Shown in pieces: positions 32,819-45,400 of a stretch of 64,000 nt of DNA (the stretch's first letter is position 1; each line of letters begins with the position of its first letter). The stretch is from assembly GCA_015499995.1 (NCBI GenBank), contig JADNRV010000200.1, positions 24,848 to 88,847 of the forward strand, written 5' to 3'. A program made the position numbers and the translations under genes. The notes below the pieces were generated by a model that was given only the letters and a program-made list of their open reading frames with translations, made no database searches and was not told the DNA's origin. Source of the stretch: Flammula alnicola. Its lineage: Eukaryota > Basidiomycota > Agaricomycetes > Agaricales > Strophariaceae.

Positions 32819-34378
32819 TTAGGCAGCCGCGGCGGGCGCGTTGGCGGCCGTGTAATCCTACGTGATAGGACATGACATTAGAAAAAAGATGACAAAAAAA
32901 CGTCGAGACAACTGACCTCCATCTCAGCATCAAGATCGGCGGCCGTCTTCGGGGGCCGCTCGCTCTTGCGGGCTCCACCTCGACCGCGTCCGGGTCGTCG
33001 TCCTCGAGGAGCGCCAGTCCTACATAACCGGAAGAATAAGAAAAGGTGTCGTTGGTTGCAACATGGTCAAACTATGACCGACCTTGGAGCTTGAGCCTTG
33101 GTGCCATTTGTGGCGGGCGCAGGTGCGGGTGCAACTCGGGAAGCCAAAGGCAGGGGTTTCGATGGGTCGACGACGATCTCGATTTTCATGGGCCGTTCTA
33201 GATGAATAGCGAGTCGGAGAGAAGAGCGGGACATGTTAGTCGGCTGTTCAGTTCATTGAGGAGGAAGACCATGCAAAAGGGAAGAGGTCAAAGTGAATGC
33301 ACGAGGCATCCAGAAACCACCTTATTACCACGAAACCGTGCTGTGTCTCTGTCGCTTTGAGTTTTGCAAATTCCGTCCATGCTTCTAACCTTTGAGATTG
33401 TCGCCGCTGCACTGAGAAGGAACCATGGCTTGGAATGAGTTTGTGGAAAAGTCGACCGTCTCCTCAAAGCATTCCAATATGCCTACGCTCAACATTCTCC
33501 ATACAACTCTCCCATTCCTTCATCAAGGTGTATCATAGACACATTGTTCTCGTCGCATAATGCATCACATGTACGACGTGCCTCGAACCTGCTCGAACCA
33601 TCAGGGTGATCAGTCCTGAGATAAGGAGCAACTGTCTGCATTTGCAGCTCGACAGAGGTTGAATAGCACAAGATGGCGACATTGCCCCTTTCGAAGGACA
33701 ACGCACATCTGAGAAGGTCATATCGCTGTCGGGTTATGCCACGCAGGTTGGACAGAGACAGCAAGCGAACGGTTCCGCTGCAAGAGGAAGGTCACGAAGC
33801 AGGAAATTCCCCGTTCCATGGAGAAAAACAGGGCGATAGGATGCGAAAGGTGAGAGGAGAGGCGGTACTAACTGCCATCGATAAGCCGGTTGTTGTATTG
33901 CTGGAAGGCCTTGGTTCCGTCACCCTTCTTCTGGAAGGTAACCGTGGCGACACCCTTAGAGCGTCCTCCAGCGTCATAATGAAGGGTGAGGTCTCGGAGA
34001 GGACCAACGGTGGTGCTGAAGAGATCCTGAAATGAACGCCGAGTCAGATGATGGACACGCCAAATTGGAAAGCAGCATGACTAACCTTAACTTGAGCCTC
34101 GTTTACGTCTCCTGGAAGGTTTGAGACGATGATTTTCTCTGATCCCTGGGCGACTGCCTTGGCGCCCTCAGTGGCGGGGTTGGTGGCGGCTGCACGGGCG
34201 CGCTGAACGGGAGTGACCACAGGCTTTCCGAGGACCTGGGCACGAGCAGAGCCACGACGTGTGGCACCGCGGCGGCCACCCTTGGGCTTGGAGGAGATGA
34301 TCTATGGAAATTTTCGGTGAGACAGTGGCACCGGACATGAAAGCGATGGAAACCAACCTCGTCAAGGGACTTGTCCAT
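32819..34378 (-). CDS. ALYREF/Yra1-family mRNA export adaptor
   Basis: Six exons (34378-34358, 34301-34086, 34026-33873, 33197-33083, 33019-32917, 32857-32819) splice in phase to 215 residues. The start MDKSLDE is the conserved UAP56-binding N-box. An Arg/Gly-rich stretch follows (KPKGGRRGATRRGSARAQ). The RRM runs from KIIVSNLPGDVNEAQVKDLF through RSKGVATVTFQKKGDG to AFQQYNNRLIDGKRPMKIEI. After it come a second basic region (RGRRPGRGRGGARKSERPPK) and a short acidic C-box-like end (ADLDAEMEDY). The protein links TREX/UAP56 to Mex67-type exporters in the nucleus. Intron 3 is 675 bp, about ten times the local norm. The gene shares a 242-bp promoter with RPC31. Confidence 0.92.
33198..33872 (-). 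other. Exceptionally long intron in the ALYREF gene
   Basis: The donor GTTAGT (33872) and acceptor ATCTAG (33198) bracket 675 bp between the RRM exon and the exon beginning RPMKIEI. The phase closes exactly (A+AA). Other introns in this gene are 56-63 bp. A 91-codon frame inside (33764-33489) shows no motif. In budding yeast the YRA1 intron is likewise unusually long and mediates autoregulation. Confidence 0.75.
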
Positions 34379-34620
34379 TGTTATTAGTGAAATTAGTAGT
34401 GGTTTTGGTGGATGGAACACGTAAAAGCAACGGGAGGCCGCGATATGAGTGTTGTGGGGGAAAGAAAGAAGTTGCCCTGGCTGTGCACACAAATGATTCC
34501 TTATGAAGTCGTCGGAGCTCGAATTTGATCACATTCCGCTTCAGGGTCATTGTTGATCGCCTTCCTTGCCTGACTCGATAAAACACAAAAGCTTAGCCTC
34601 ATCCTTCCAAGCTAGTTGTA
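34379..34620. promoter_or_regulatory. Shared divergent promoter, ALYREF gene / RPC31
   Basis: Only 242 bp separate the two start codons, so both promoters must lie here. The segment is C/T- and A-rich with no TATA box at a usual position for either gene. Confidence 0.6.
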
Positions 34621-35552
34621 ATGTCTCGTGGTGGCGGAAGAGGTGGACGCGGCGGTGGGAGAGGCGGTGGGCGAGGAGGCTTTGGTGGCGCCAGCGCCCT
34701 CCCACCAATGGGTCTGACTTTCGCTGATTTACAAAATTTATCAAGGGAGGCTACAGCTCTGTACCCCGTGTGTTGCTGTATACTCTCTTCCTTTCAATAC
34801 ACTCATTGACTGCTGCGTGCCTCGATAGCAAATTCGTGTCCCGGTACTCACAGAACCCTCAAATGATGAGAAGCGCATCGCTGAGCTACAGTTAGGATAT
34901 GCCGCCCGCATGAGGAAATCACAATATTACATTGTGGAAAAAACGAAAACGACAGGCGAGCAAAGTATACCTCGGTAACGCTCTGCTGTGGCTGAAGAGA
35001 ATTTTATTCTCAGAGCTTGAACGATATTCGGACAAGTACAGACCATCTCCGGCCTCTCAACCTACGTTGAAACGGAAAGATCTCCATGCGCCATTCTTTC
35101 CTACCGAAGTTTTCGAAGACTACTTCAATCCAAAGAGAAAGAAAAGGGTACGTCCATTATCACTTGCACATGATCAAAGCAGCTAACACGTTCTGCAGCA
35201 ACATCGCGACTAGGCACTGGTAAAGTTAAAATGAACCTAGACGAGTTAGCAGAAGACGGAGAAGATGCAGTAAGCATCCTGCAACGTGTCAATTCCAACC
35301 ATCTAAGTCTTTTTTCCAGGAAAAATCATCTGAAGAGCGGTCAGATGCAGGCTCACAAGCTGCTGAATCAGATTACGATGTTGACGAAGAATATGACAAC
35401 GATTATGCAGAAAATTACTTCGATAATGGTGAAGGAGATGATAATGATGATCTAGGAGGAGGAGGCGATGAAGGTGGCGGTAAGTCTCTACATTCATCGC
35501 GCCGCTATTCCTATTCACGATAGATTCGATCATAGGGGGCGATTATGATTGA
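34621..35552 (+). CDS. RPC31: RNA polymerase III subunit Rpc31 (RPC7-like)
   Basis: Exons read as 34621-34767, 34829-34964, 35014-35147, 35199-35269, 35320-35479 and 35536-35552. The N terminus is Gly/Arg-rich (MSRGGGRGGRGGGRGGG), followed by LPPMGLTFADLQNLSREATA, LYPQIRVPVLTEPSNDEKRI and ERYSDKY. The signature LHAPFFPTEVFEDYF precedes a basic patch, and the C terminus is strongly acidic (YDVDEEYDNDYAENYFD) ending GGDYD. This order is diagnostic of Rpc31/POLR3G, part of the Pol III initiation subcomplex in the nucleus. One oddity: the obvious donor after exon 3 (AGG|GTACGT at 35148) and the exon 4 acceptor (35198) do not match in phase. A weak alternative donor four bases downstream, or a one-base error, would resolve it. 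It is divergent from the ALYREF gene. Confidence 0.85.
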
Positions 35553-36469
35553 ACATTCAGGGAAAGTAATTTATTTCGCATCGCATTTTGTATAATCAGC
35601 ATCACAGTACCACCATATTGCAACTTTGGAAGGAAGCAGTATAACATTCTACCTGGATTCTAAATTTTGGAACAAATTGTCCCACGAGTCTTCCCTGCCA
35701 GTTCTCGCGAACCTAATCCTCCCTAGTCTCTTACGCTCTTTCGCATGCTGCGCAGAAAGACATGAATTCCTCAGCCAAAACCACATAAACTATGATATGC
35801 TCTTGACATCTGTCTACCCTGCCAACGGTCTCATGATGATGCACGCATGGTTGGAGAATAACTGTTGACTGCACGGCCGCCGTCACTCCCACGTGAGCGT
35901 GTATCTGGCTTTATTTCCTCGCGAAAGCACTTACGATGTGCCATATGCACATAGCTCGAACGTTTGCCCTTCGTGCAGTAGGAGCGTCGGGATCTTCGTG
36001 TGGTTCAATGAAGCAGTGAGAACCAACGTGGCAAATAAGGGGCATCCTTTCTTCACACTACACCGTATGTCGCATGATTCACGAAGCTATTTTGTAGAAC
36101 GTTTTCTGACCAGTGTTTGTCAAGGACAGTCCGAAATTGGAACCGTAATGATACCGGACGCTCGTGATTATCTGGTGATTGTTGTAAACCTGCAGTCATT
36201 ATTATTGGCCTGATTTTCATTTTTTAAAGATCAATGTGTTCCCGTCCACATGGTTAGTTCTCCAAATGTCTAACGGTAGTAAGTATTCATTCTATCTCTA
36301 TCTTCCTTCCCTATGAACGTGGGCTATGAGAGGGTTTAACGTGTGATTTTCTATGATTCTCTGTTAGTATCTCAATGGGCTTTTCGAGTTCCCCGCCACC
36401 TTTTAAGGGCATGATAAATTGCGAATCTTCGTTCTGAAGCTCCCGTCGATACCCCTTATTGTCAACATC
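35553..36469. other. Interval between RPC31 and the sphingomyelinase relic
   Basis: About 900 bp. Two plus-strand open frames (35626-35868, 80 codons; 35893-36213, 106 codons, containing SNVCPSCSRSVGIFVWFN) occur, but neither has splice partners, low-complexity bias or a family I recognise. The second is the likelier of the two to be part of a real gene. Confidence 0.3.
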
Positions 36470-38675
36470 ATGTTGATATTGGCTCGATTTGCAGTTTTGC
36501 TGACTTTCAGTCTTTTCGTCCGCGCTAGCATTGTTACCGAGATCCTCGATGCTATTGAACAGGCAGTAGACTGTGCTTCCTGCCATACTCTTGTGGGGGT
36601 CCTGAAAGGAGTTGCTCTCCTCGGCAATACTATCTTCTCGGATGCTCTCATTACTGTCTGTGAGACAGTCAAAGTACGCCGCACTTCTCATAGAACTCTC
36701 TTATTGATATAAGCTAAACTTATTGGACTTATTGGACAGGCTGAAGACAACGACGTTTGTTCCGGGCTCTTGGGAGAGCAAGGCCCTATCATTGCACACG
36801 ACTTGCGCAAGATCTCTCCTACTGGTCCGACGTCGACGAAGCTCTGCGAAGCGATTATCGGTCTCTGCCCATCCCCTGCCGTGAACAAATTCACTGTTCC
36901 TATCCCAAAAGCTGCTCCTGCGAATCCCAGAACTTTCACCTCTACCGGCAAAGCACCATTTCAGGTCGTTCATTTTAGTGATGTGCACATTGACCGGTCG
37001 TATACGGTATGCTGTTCAGCGAGTCTCTCTTGGTAACGCGCTCATTTATGTACAGCCAGGCTCAAAGTCAAGGCTGGACTGTGAGCACTTCTTTTATTTA
37101 TTTATGGTCGTGCTATGAGAGGTTAAAGACTTTGACGCCGGATAGCAATGGATTGGCTCTACTGCCGCAGGTGAAGTTCGGCATATGTCTGGAAGTTACT
37201 CTGCTATCGCACCCGGCACTAACCTCAGGTACTACCCAATCCTCCGTATATTTTCATGTCGTTCTCGCAGCTGAATAGAATCATCTCATTAAATACTATC
37301 TATTGGTACAAGGACAAGTCAGTTCACGGCTTTCCGGCTTATATCAAGTTGCATCTCAACCCGACCTCCTAGCTTCTGGCTGTACGATAGCGATACCCTC
37401 CAGTAAGTATTGTTGCTCCTTCGCTGAAAGTTCATTGCCTGAATTACCACGGAAATAGATCCGATCCGAATGGTGTTTTACCATTTGCTGTTGAGCAGCT
37501 ACAGGCCGCTGAAGACGCTGGACAGCGTGCCTGGATTATCGCCCACATGCCCCCAAGCAGCGGAGATGCATTCCATGATCAAGTATGTTTATGCTTTCTT
37601 CTATAGTTATATTATTATCCTTATGTTTATTTTCACCTTTCTAGTCAAACTATTTCGACCAGATTGTCCAACGATACAAGAACACGATTGCTGCCAGTTT
37701 TATGGTCATTCGCACGTGGTTCGTCAATATTTTCTTCCTTTACATCTTTTAAACGTGCTTATGAGTGAATGAAGGATGAGTTCGCGATCGCGTACACGGA
37801 CTACAGCAACCAGACTGCTGCCAATGCTGACAGTATTGCATGGATCGCGCCATCTTTGACGCCCAGAGGTATGCTTCATTTCTCTCAACCAAAGTACAAT
37901 CTCAAATATTTTTAGCTGCCAACCCTGCTTTCAGAGTCTATGATGTTGATCCCGATACATATGAGATTATGGACTCGCGGACTTTCATCAGTATGTGTCT
38001 CCTGTCTATAAGGTCGTTGATTCTAATGCGCATCTCCCCAGGTGATATGTCCGACTCCACATTCCAAACTTCTCGTAATGCTTATCATTTACCGTTGTCC
38101 TCGTATCACACAATTGACCCAAACACTCTCCAGCCACCTGGAAGATGGAATATAGTGCTCGCGATACTTATGGTCCTGCCATTGGTGGCTGGCCAGCCAC
38201 GCAGTCATTGGGCCCTGCCTTCTGGCACAAAGTGACCGAGGCTTTCGTTTCTAACGACGTCCTCTTCCAGCAGTTCATTTCTTTCAAGACGCGCGGTGTT
38301 GGTGTCACCCCGTGTACCGGATCCTGCAAGACCACCACGATATGCAACTTGCGTGCCTTACGCGCTGAGAACAACTGCGTAATGTGATGTCATTTTAAGC
38401 GTAATTCCGAGCTTATTCGTTGTCATACAGGATGTCGTAACTCCTGGCTTGAATTTCCGAAGGAGTGAGGGAATTGATACCACACAACGCGGCCATGCCG
38501 ACCACTGCGAAGGAACAGGCGTACGCTCAATTCTCAGCAATATCGCCATGAAAGCGGTAAGGATCTCATATATAATTGCTTCTATTTTACAAATGATGTC
38601 TTCTAGCAAACGATGAATCCAGAGCTGCTGCGCAAGCGCCTCGACAGTGAGGAGTTCACAGCCATTAGGCTGTGA
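36470..38675 (+). pseudogene. Acid sphingomyelinase-like gene with deleted catalytic core
   Basis: Spliced segments match a fungal acid sphingomyelinase from end to end except the middle. Present are a signal peptide (MLILARFAVLLTFSLFVRAS), a saposin-B-like segment (DCASCHTLVGVLKGVALLGN, then CEAIIGLC), the first metal motif FSDVHIDRSYT, and later SGSYSAIAPGTNLR, IISLNTIYWYKDNFWLYDSD, WIIAHMPPSSGD, DEFAIAYTDYSNQTAANADS, YSARDTYGP and a Cys-rich end. Between FSDVHIDRSYT (ends about 37005) and WIGSTAAGEVRHMSG (about 37149) only ~140 bp remain, where the family has well over 100 residues including the GD and GNH(D/E) metal ligands. A one-base loss near 37700 also breaks the IAASF-GHSH motif. The enzyme would hydrolyse sphingomyelin-type lipids; this copy cannot. 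Confidence 0.78.
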
Positions 38676-39424
38676 GTTATATTGGCACATCCAATTCGGC
38701 TGAAGACATGAAAAACTCACTCAAATCATCCGAAATAGCTCCAAGCGAGACGAACAATTGTATTGATAATGCACATGTACATGTGGGAGGGCACAGTTGT
38801 ACTTATGATATCTGGAGATCAACCAAACATATCACATAACTGTGTGCTATAAGTAGTTCATTAAAGCCCGTATGTTGCAGCTCGTATGCGACTTTTCACC
38901 GAATTGTCATGGCCTAAGATGTCAACGACTGGTCAGTATGCTTTACTTGTCAGTTACCTACATATGTGAAAGAATGCGCAAGCCGCAGATCGCGCGAGTC
39001 GACGCGTCTGAGGGCGGGGCTATAATCTATTTGTGTTCCGTGACTAAGCGCCATCACACGAGGGACGCGGAGTCTTGGATAAGAAAAACCTGAGGAAAAC
39101 CAACTTCTGAACTCAGATCAGTCGGACCACGGACCACGGCGCCAAAAATGCGGCCCAACTTTGGAGAACGCGATTCTTTCAGAGCTCTCACTTTCTCTCC
39201 CTATACCCGGTTGCGAAGCGGCCAATTGAAACCGATAACAACTGAACGTTGAACAGTGAAGATAATAAAAGCCATGTCAGCGAAATATTTTTGCCGTCTA
39301 TTTTTTCTAACCCCCTCATCCTCTTTTCTCGATCCTTAGGAGCAATTAAACCTCAGCATACATTCAGTTTCCCAAACCCCTGTAAATAGGCGTCGGAAGT
39401 GTTCAAGTTCACTTAAGCGACAGC
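38676..39424. other. Intergenic region and ABC-transporter promoter
   Basis: About 750 bp with no supported gene. C/T-rich sequence near 39183-39210 and 39297-39340 precedes the ABC transporter start at 39425. Confidence 0.4.
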
Positions 39425-42400
39425 ATGCCGCGGTTTCAGCTTCCAATCGCGGTTGTGCTCGTTATTAGCACTGCGGCAAGCCTCATCCTGTTCTTTCTGA
39501 CACGGGCGACGGATGGAAAGATCCAGCTACTTGTGAACACGAATGCAGAAGACGAAGACCCAGGACATGACGCTTTTGATGTTACAAAAGCAGAAGATCT
39601 CATCGATGGATATCCAGTCGACGCCGAGAGCTTCTGGGCACGGGTGCGTTGAGCGATGCCGCCCAAGCGGCTTTGTCGTCAAAATCATTGATTTTTTTTC
39701 TTTTCGATGATCAGATGCGATGGAGGAAAGCCTTCATATCCCTTCTTTTGGCCTTCGTTTTAGTAATAAGTACAGCATCGCTCGGATGGTCCATCGCCAA
39801 CGATGAAAGCTACAACCAGACAATTTATTCCATGCATGTTTGCTTCGCTCTTTACGCCTTCCTTCTGTCCGCGCGTTCTATTGGACAAAACACCACAGAG
39901 AGCCACTCGGAGTCTATTCTCCATCTCACGGTGCTATTGAGCATAACCTTCGGGTTATTGGGAGTTTCTACAATAGTGCCTCAAGCTCCTTCACCTATCA
40001 ACGACGAACCCGTTCTTATGGGCATGTGGTATGCACTTATCGGTATCTACGCCGTCGCATGCACACTGTGTTACACCACTCCACTTGGTCCTCCACTTCA
40101 CTATCCTCCTTCTGACATTTATTCTGAGAAAATTGTGCAATCAATCACTAATACAGACAAGGTTAATGTCTGTGGTGTTGTCGGTATGTAGCCATTTCTT
40201 CGTCTGAAATGAATCTAATTCTTCCATCTAGATGCATCTCCATTGGACATTTTGTTGTTCTCGTATACCACGAAAGTGGTATGGCTGGGAAACATTGCAG
40301 CGAGCATTGACATCGGCGATTTACCTATACTTCCAGCAAACATGCGAGCGACTTTCAACTATGCAAGAATGAGGAGAGCTATGCGCGTCTTCACATTGCG
40401 CGTATTCTCTTGGACCCCCACGCCGGGTAGTGGCTGGCTTCTTGCCTATCGCCTCGTGCGTTTGAACTACCTCGTGCTTGTGGTAGAACTCGTCCTCTCG
40501 CTGGCCATTGCTTTCACACCCTACATCCCTCCTCTTTTCCTGCGGAAGCTGGTTCAGCTTCTCGAGGTCGATACCAGTCGAGAACAGATAGGATGGGGTT
40601 GGGTCTATGTTATTGGTCTAACATGCGGACACGCTTTTGCTTACTTGAGTGCATCATTTTTCATACCTCACCAACCAGCATATACTCATGACATTAGTGA
40701 ATGGACAGGTTTTCTCTCTGGCAAATACTACTGTGCAGACGCGACTTAAGATTCAGCTCAACTCTATCCTTTACGCGAAAACCCTCGTCCGGAAGGATGT
40801 GGCAACTTCGGATGCTCCATCACCTCCTACAGTCACCCTAGAAGGCGAGAACGGACAACCCGCTGCTGAAACTTCTGGAAAGAAGAAACAGGATGGTGGC
40901 GACTTCTCTAGCAAGGCTCAAATCATGACCTTGATGACCACTGACGTAGACAGAGTCGCCGGCGTCTCCTACCGTATCTTTCAATTTGTGGGTAAGCCTT
41001 GATATTTACATCCACTATCTTTGTGGATCTGACTCGCTTGTTATGGAAGATGCTCCCGTTGAAACAGTTGTCGGAACGTTCTTTCTATACAACCTCCTCG
41101 GTACGTTACTTTGATTTTTTTTTTTGTTTGCGTCCAATCCCTATTCATCATCACGTCAGGCGTATCCTGCTTCTTTGGTCTCGGTGTTACTTGTTTATTC
41201 CTTCCTTTGAATCACTATTCTGGAAATATAGTCCTTGGTAAGAATTTATGTCACTTACTTAGACTAGCTCTCCGACATGGTTGCAGGCGCACAAGATAAA
41301 CTCATGAAGGCTCGCGATGAGAGAGTTTCTCTGATGAACGAGGTAGGGTTAACGTAAACTTAACTTCTTTGTGTTGCGCATGTTAACCGAATGCTCCAAC
41401 GTGTCATAGATTCTAGGCGGAATAAGGATGCTCAAGGTTTCGTTTTTTTTCTCGACCATTGCTTTGCATGCTGACAATTTATAAAGTTCATGGGCTGGGA
41501 ACGTAGCTTCGAAAAGCGAGTTCACGCGTTACGCAACAAAGAGCTTAGATACCAACGACTTAACTACACTATTGAGGTACTTTCAACTACCTGTGTTTCA
41601 TGTGTCTCACGTTTATCGCCTCCATCTCTAGACTTTATGGAATACTATATGGTAAGAATAGTTCCAACCACGACATGCTAGTCTCAGATTATCGTTCTTT
41701 GTAGGAATGGAACTCCCATCTTGATCACACTTACTTCATTCTGGCACTTTGCTGTCATCAGAGGACAGCCACTCACACCATCCATTGCATTCACATCAAT
41801 CCTCGGTATGAATCACTGGTCCCTTCCTATATTATCTTCATTGATTTTGCTGTCACTCCAGTCTTTGCTGAGATGCGATTTGCCCTGGGAACTTTGCCCG
41901 AAACTATCATCAACTTGCTTCAGGTTCATATATCAATTCTAGCACTTGAGTGCAGATTGTTCATTTATTTTACAGGGTTTTGTGTCCTTGCGACGTATTG
42001 AGAAGTATCTCAACAGTGCCGAGGTGGATGCTGTCCCGCCTCTGGATCAGCAATCGAAGACGGTCTCCTTCCAATCATGCACAGCCACTTGGCCTTCAGC
42101 AGCTGCATCAACATCAGCGAACAAATTTCGCCTCGTTGATCTCTCGCTCGATTTTCCTCAAGGCGACCTTTCGCTCATCTGTGGTAAATTGGGTTCCGGG
42201 AAGACACTGTTACTTTTGGGTAAGTAATATTGGCTCTCCTGTCCATGAAAGTCAAACTAAAAGGTACTCTGTAGCCTTGCTTGGTGAAGCCGATGTCCTT
42301 TCTGGTCAGGTTCTTTGTCCGCGATCGCCTCCAGACTCCTTGGCGTCTTTCGTGAATGTTAAATTTCCAAAGGAGCATTGGGTTGTCGAAGGTATTTGCG

Positions 42401-45400
42401 CTTACGTGCCTCAGGTAAGCTTAGCTGTCAATCGAAGCAGAAATGTGCTTATGGGATGTTTAGACTGCCTGGTTGCGAAACGCATCAATTCGAGGTTTAT
42501 TATCAAAGTTTATTAGCTAAACCCTCTCTGACAACGTGCCTAGATAATATTCTTCTTAACCTTCCATTTGACGAACAGCGATATCTGAAAACGCTGGAGG
42601 TAAGCTCAAGTTGTCACTCGTTCGCTATTATGAGTGCTACATAGAGATATATTAGGTCTGCGCGCTTATCAGCGACCTTGATATCCTCGAGGATGGCGAT
42701 GAATCGGAAATAGGAGAACGTGGAGTAAGTTGTCCATGTCTATCAGAGTGCATTTTATTCATAAACGTGCAAAGGTCAATCTTTCTGGCGGCCAGAAAGC
42801 AAGAGGTAAGCTACCCTTGATAACTCACGTTCAGTATTCTCATTGGCTCTTCTTCAGTTTCGCTTGCCCGTGCCGTATACTCTCGAGCTTCGATCCTTCT
42901 TTTGGACGATATTTTGTCTGCCGGTGTGTAACTTAGCCACAGATTTATCGTCGCGTTGACATTAATATTCATTCAAGTTGATGCTCATACCGCTCATCAT
43001 CTTTATCACGAATGCCTCAGAGGCGAATTGATGATAGGAAGGACCATAATTCTTGTTTCCCATCATGTGCAACTATGCACGCCTGGAGCCTCCTACATTG
43101 TTGCCCTAGATAACGGTCGCATCCGATTCGAAGGCTCTAAAGACGGCTTTTACAGCTCTGGCGTCTTCAAATCTCTGGTAAATTCTTCTCAGGTCGAAGA
43201 GAAGGACGATAAGCAGGAAAAGGAGGCATTGGAGGCAGCCGAAAAGCGAATTCTGTCTGAAGAAGCTAAACCGCAATCGGGAGCAAGTTTTACGGCCGCA
43301 TCTGTACCTGCCTTTGTTAAGTTGGAGAAGAAGTCACCTCGAAAGCTCGTGGAAGAAGAGAAACGTGCTATTGGACACATCGATCGTGATATCTGGGAAA
43401 CCTACATCCGTGCCTGTGGAAATGGTTGGTATTGGCTTCTGTTCGTCGTTATATTCATCGTGGCCTCTGTGGGACCCATATTAGAAAACGGCTGGCTCGG
43501 GTAGGATCCGTCTTTTTTACGGCGTCACGAAGTGCTGATCTTTTTTCTAGATATTGGTCTCACTTTGCTCTGACCGGAAGCGGACGGAGTCCAGCTTTTT
43601 ATATCTCCATATACGCAGTTATAACTCTTAGTGGACTCGTCGTAGCGACCATTCGATGGTTCATCCTCTATGCTGGTTCTATCCATGCATCGGACCTGCT
43701 GTACAAGCAACTACTAGAATCCGTACTCTTTGCCGATATCAGGTTTCATGACACTGCTTCCCGAGGTCGCTTGCTCAATCGCTTTGGCAAGGACTTTGAA
43801 GGTACGCGGTTGAGTTTACCTTCATGAATTCGTTCAAAATTTAAATGTGTGTGTCTCAAGGCATAGATAGCAACCTGTCTGACGCCTTTGGTCGAACTAT
43901 CATAAACGCACTTTCCGCAATCACGACATTGGTCATCGTTAGTGTGATGGGCGGACCTTTCTTCTTTCTCGCAGCTTCTTTGTTGTGTGTGGTTTACTGG
44001 AACGGTGAGGGTCAAGTGTTTACATCTTTCTGATCAAATCTAAACTTCTACTTCCTTCAGTTGCTAAGGTGTGGATGGCGCTTTCATCACACGTGATTTC
44101 TCTGACAGCATCCTACAGATTTATGGACAAACGACGAGGGATATGAGACGACTGGGTAAGTATCTATTGTCATAGTTTATGATCATTACTTACAGAGCTT
44201 CTTCCTCCTGAAATCAGACTCCGTATCGCGCTCGCCCATTTACTCACTCTATGGAGAGACGATATCGGGAGTGACAATTCTTCGTGCTTTTGGAGCTTCT
44301 TCACAATTCTTGAGAGATATGCTGCGAGCCGTTGATACTGTTCGTTCTTTGAATTAAAAATCACATACTGTAACTCATCGTCCTCGTTTCTAGAATACAA
44401 ATCCTTTCTACTGGAGGTGGGGAGGTGAGATTGTACCCGCTTATACTTATATTTACATGTCACAACAACTGAGTCTTCCACACAGTGAATCGATGGCTCA
44501 TGGTTCGTTTTAACATGCTCTCGTCGGGTTTAGTTGGAGCTACAGGGATTGCCTGTCTTTTGACCCCAAATGTCAGCGCATCCCTCGCAGGATTCGCCCT
44601 GGCATTTGTTTCTACAATTCCGGGGGATCTTATCGGCATGGTTAGTCCACTGAGTTGAAGGCGATAAATTGTATCACTGATAACGGGCATTTAGGTCAGA
44701 CGGTTTGTTCATCTAGAACAATCTATGGTACAAAAATCATACTTTCAAGGTCTCTCTCTTATTTTAAAGCCAACTTTCAGATTGCATTGGAGCGAGTCAA
44801 AGAGTATACCGACCTCAAAAGAGAGCCTCCCGAATACATAGAACCAAGACCTCCGGCTTCATGGCCGTCTCATGGAGCCATCAAATGCGAGGATCTTGTC
44901 ATTCGCTACGCTGTGAGTCATTCAATGCGTATTATTTATATCTCTCGAATCTGAAACCTTGCTCCAGCGCGAATTGCCAGACATTCTTCATCATCTCAAT
45001 TTTGAAATTAATCCAGGAGAAAAGGTAAGGTTTATCTAAGCAAAATCTCATGCCGTCTAACATGATTATTCTGCAGGTCGGAATTCTGGGAAGAACAGGC
45101 TCAGGGAAGAGTACATTGGCCCTGTCGTTCTTCAGATTCGTTGAGGCTGCTCAAGGCCGAATCCTGATTGATGGAATTGACACTTCGAAGATTGGCTTAA
45201 CGGACCTCAGAAGTCGATTGACTATCGTTCCTCAGGACCCGACAATTCTCAGCGGAAGTCTCCGTTCTACTTTAGATGTGTTTGACGAATATCAAGACCC
45301 CGAGCTCGTGAGTTCTCCACTTTTGACTGTGGTAGTGCTCTGTTTCAAACATCTATAAAGTATGAGGCTCTTCGTCGCGTCCATCTTATTCCTTCAGAAG

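Noticed and set aside
33489..33764. Protein-coding ORF inside the long ALYREF intron
   Set aside because: It lacks splice partners and recognisable motifs; it is noted only as part of the intron.
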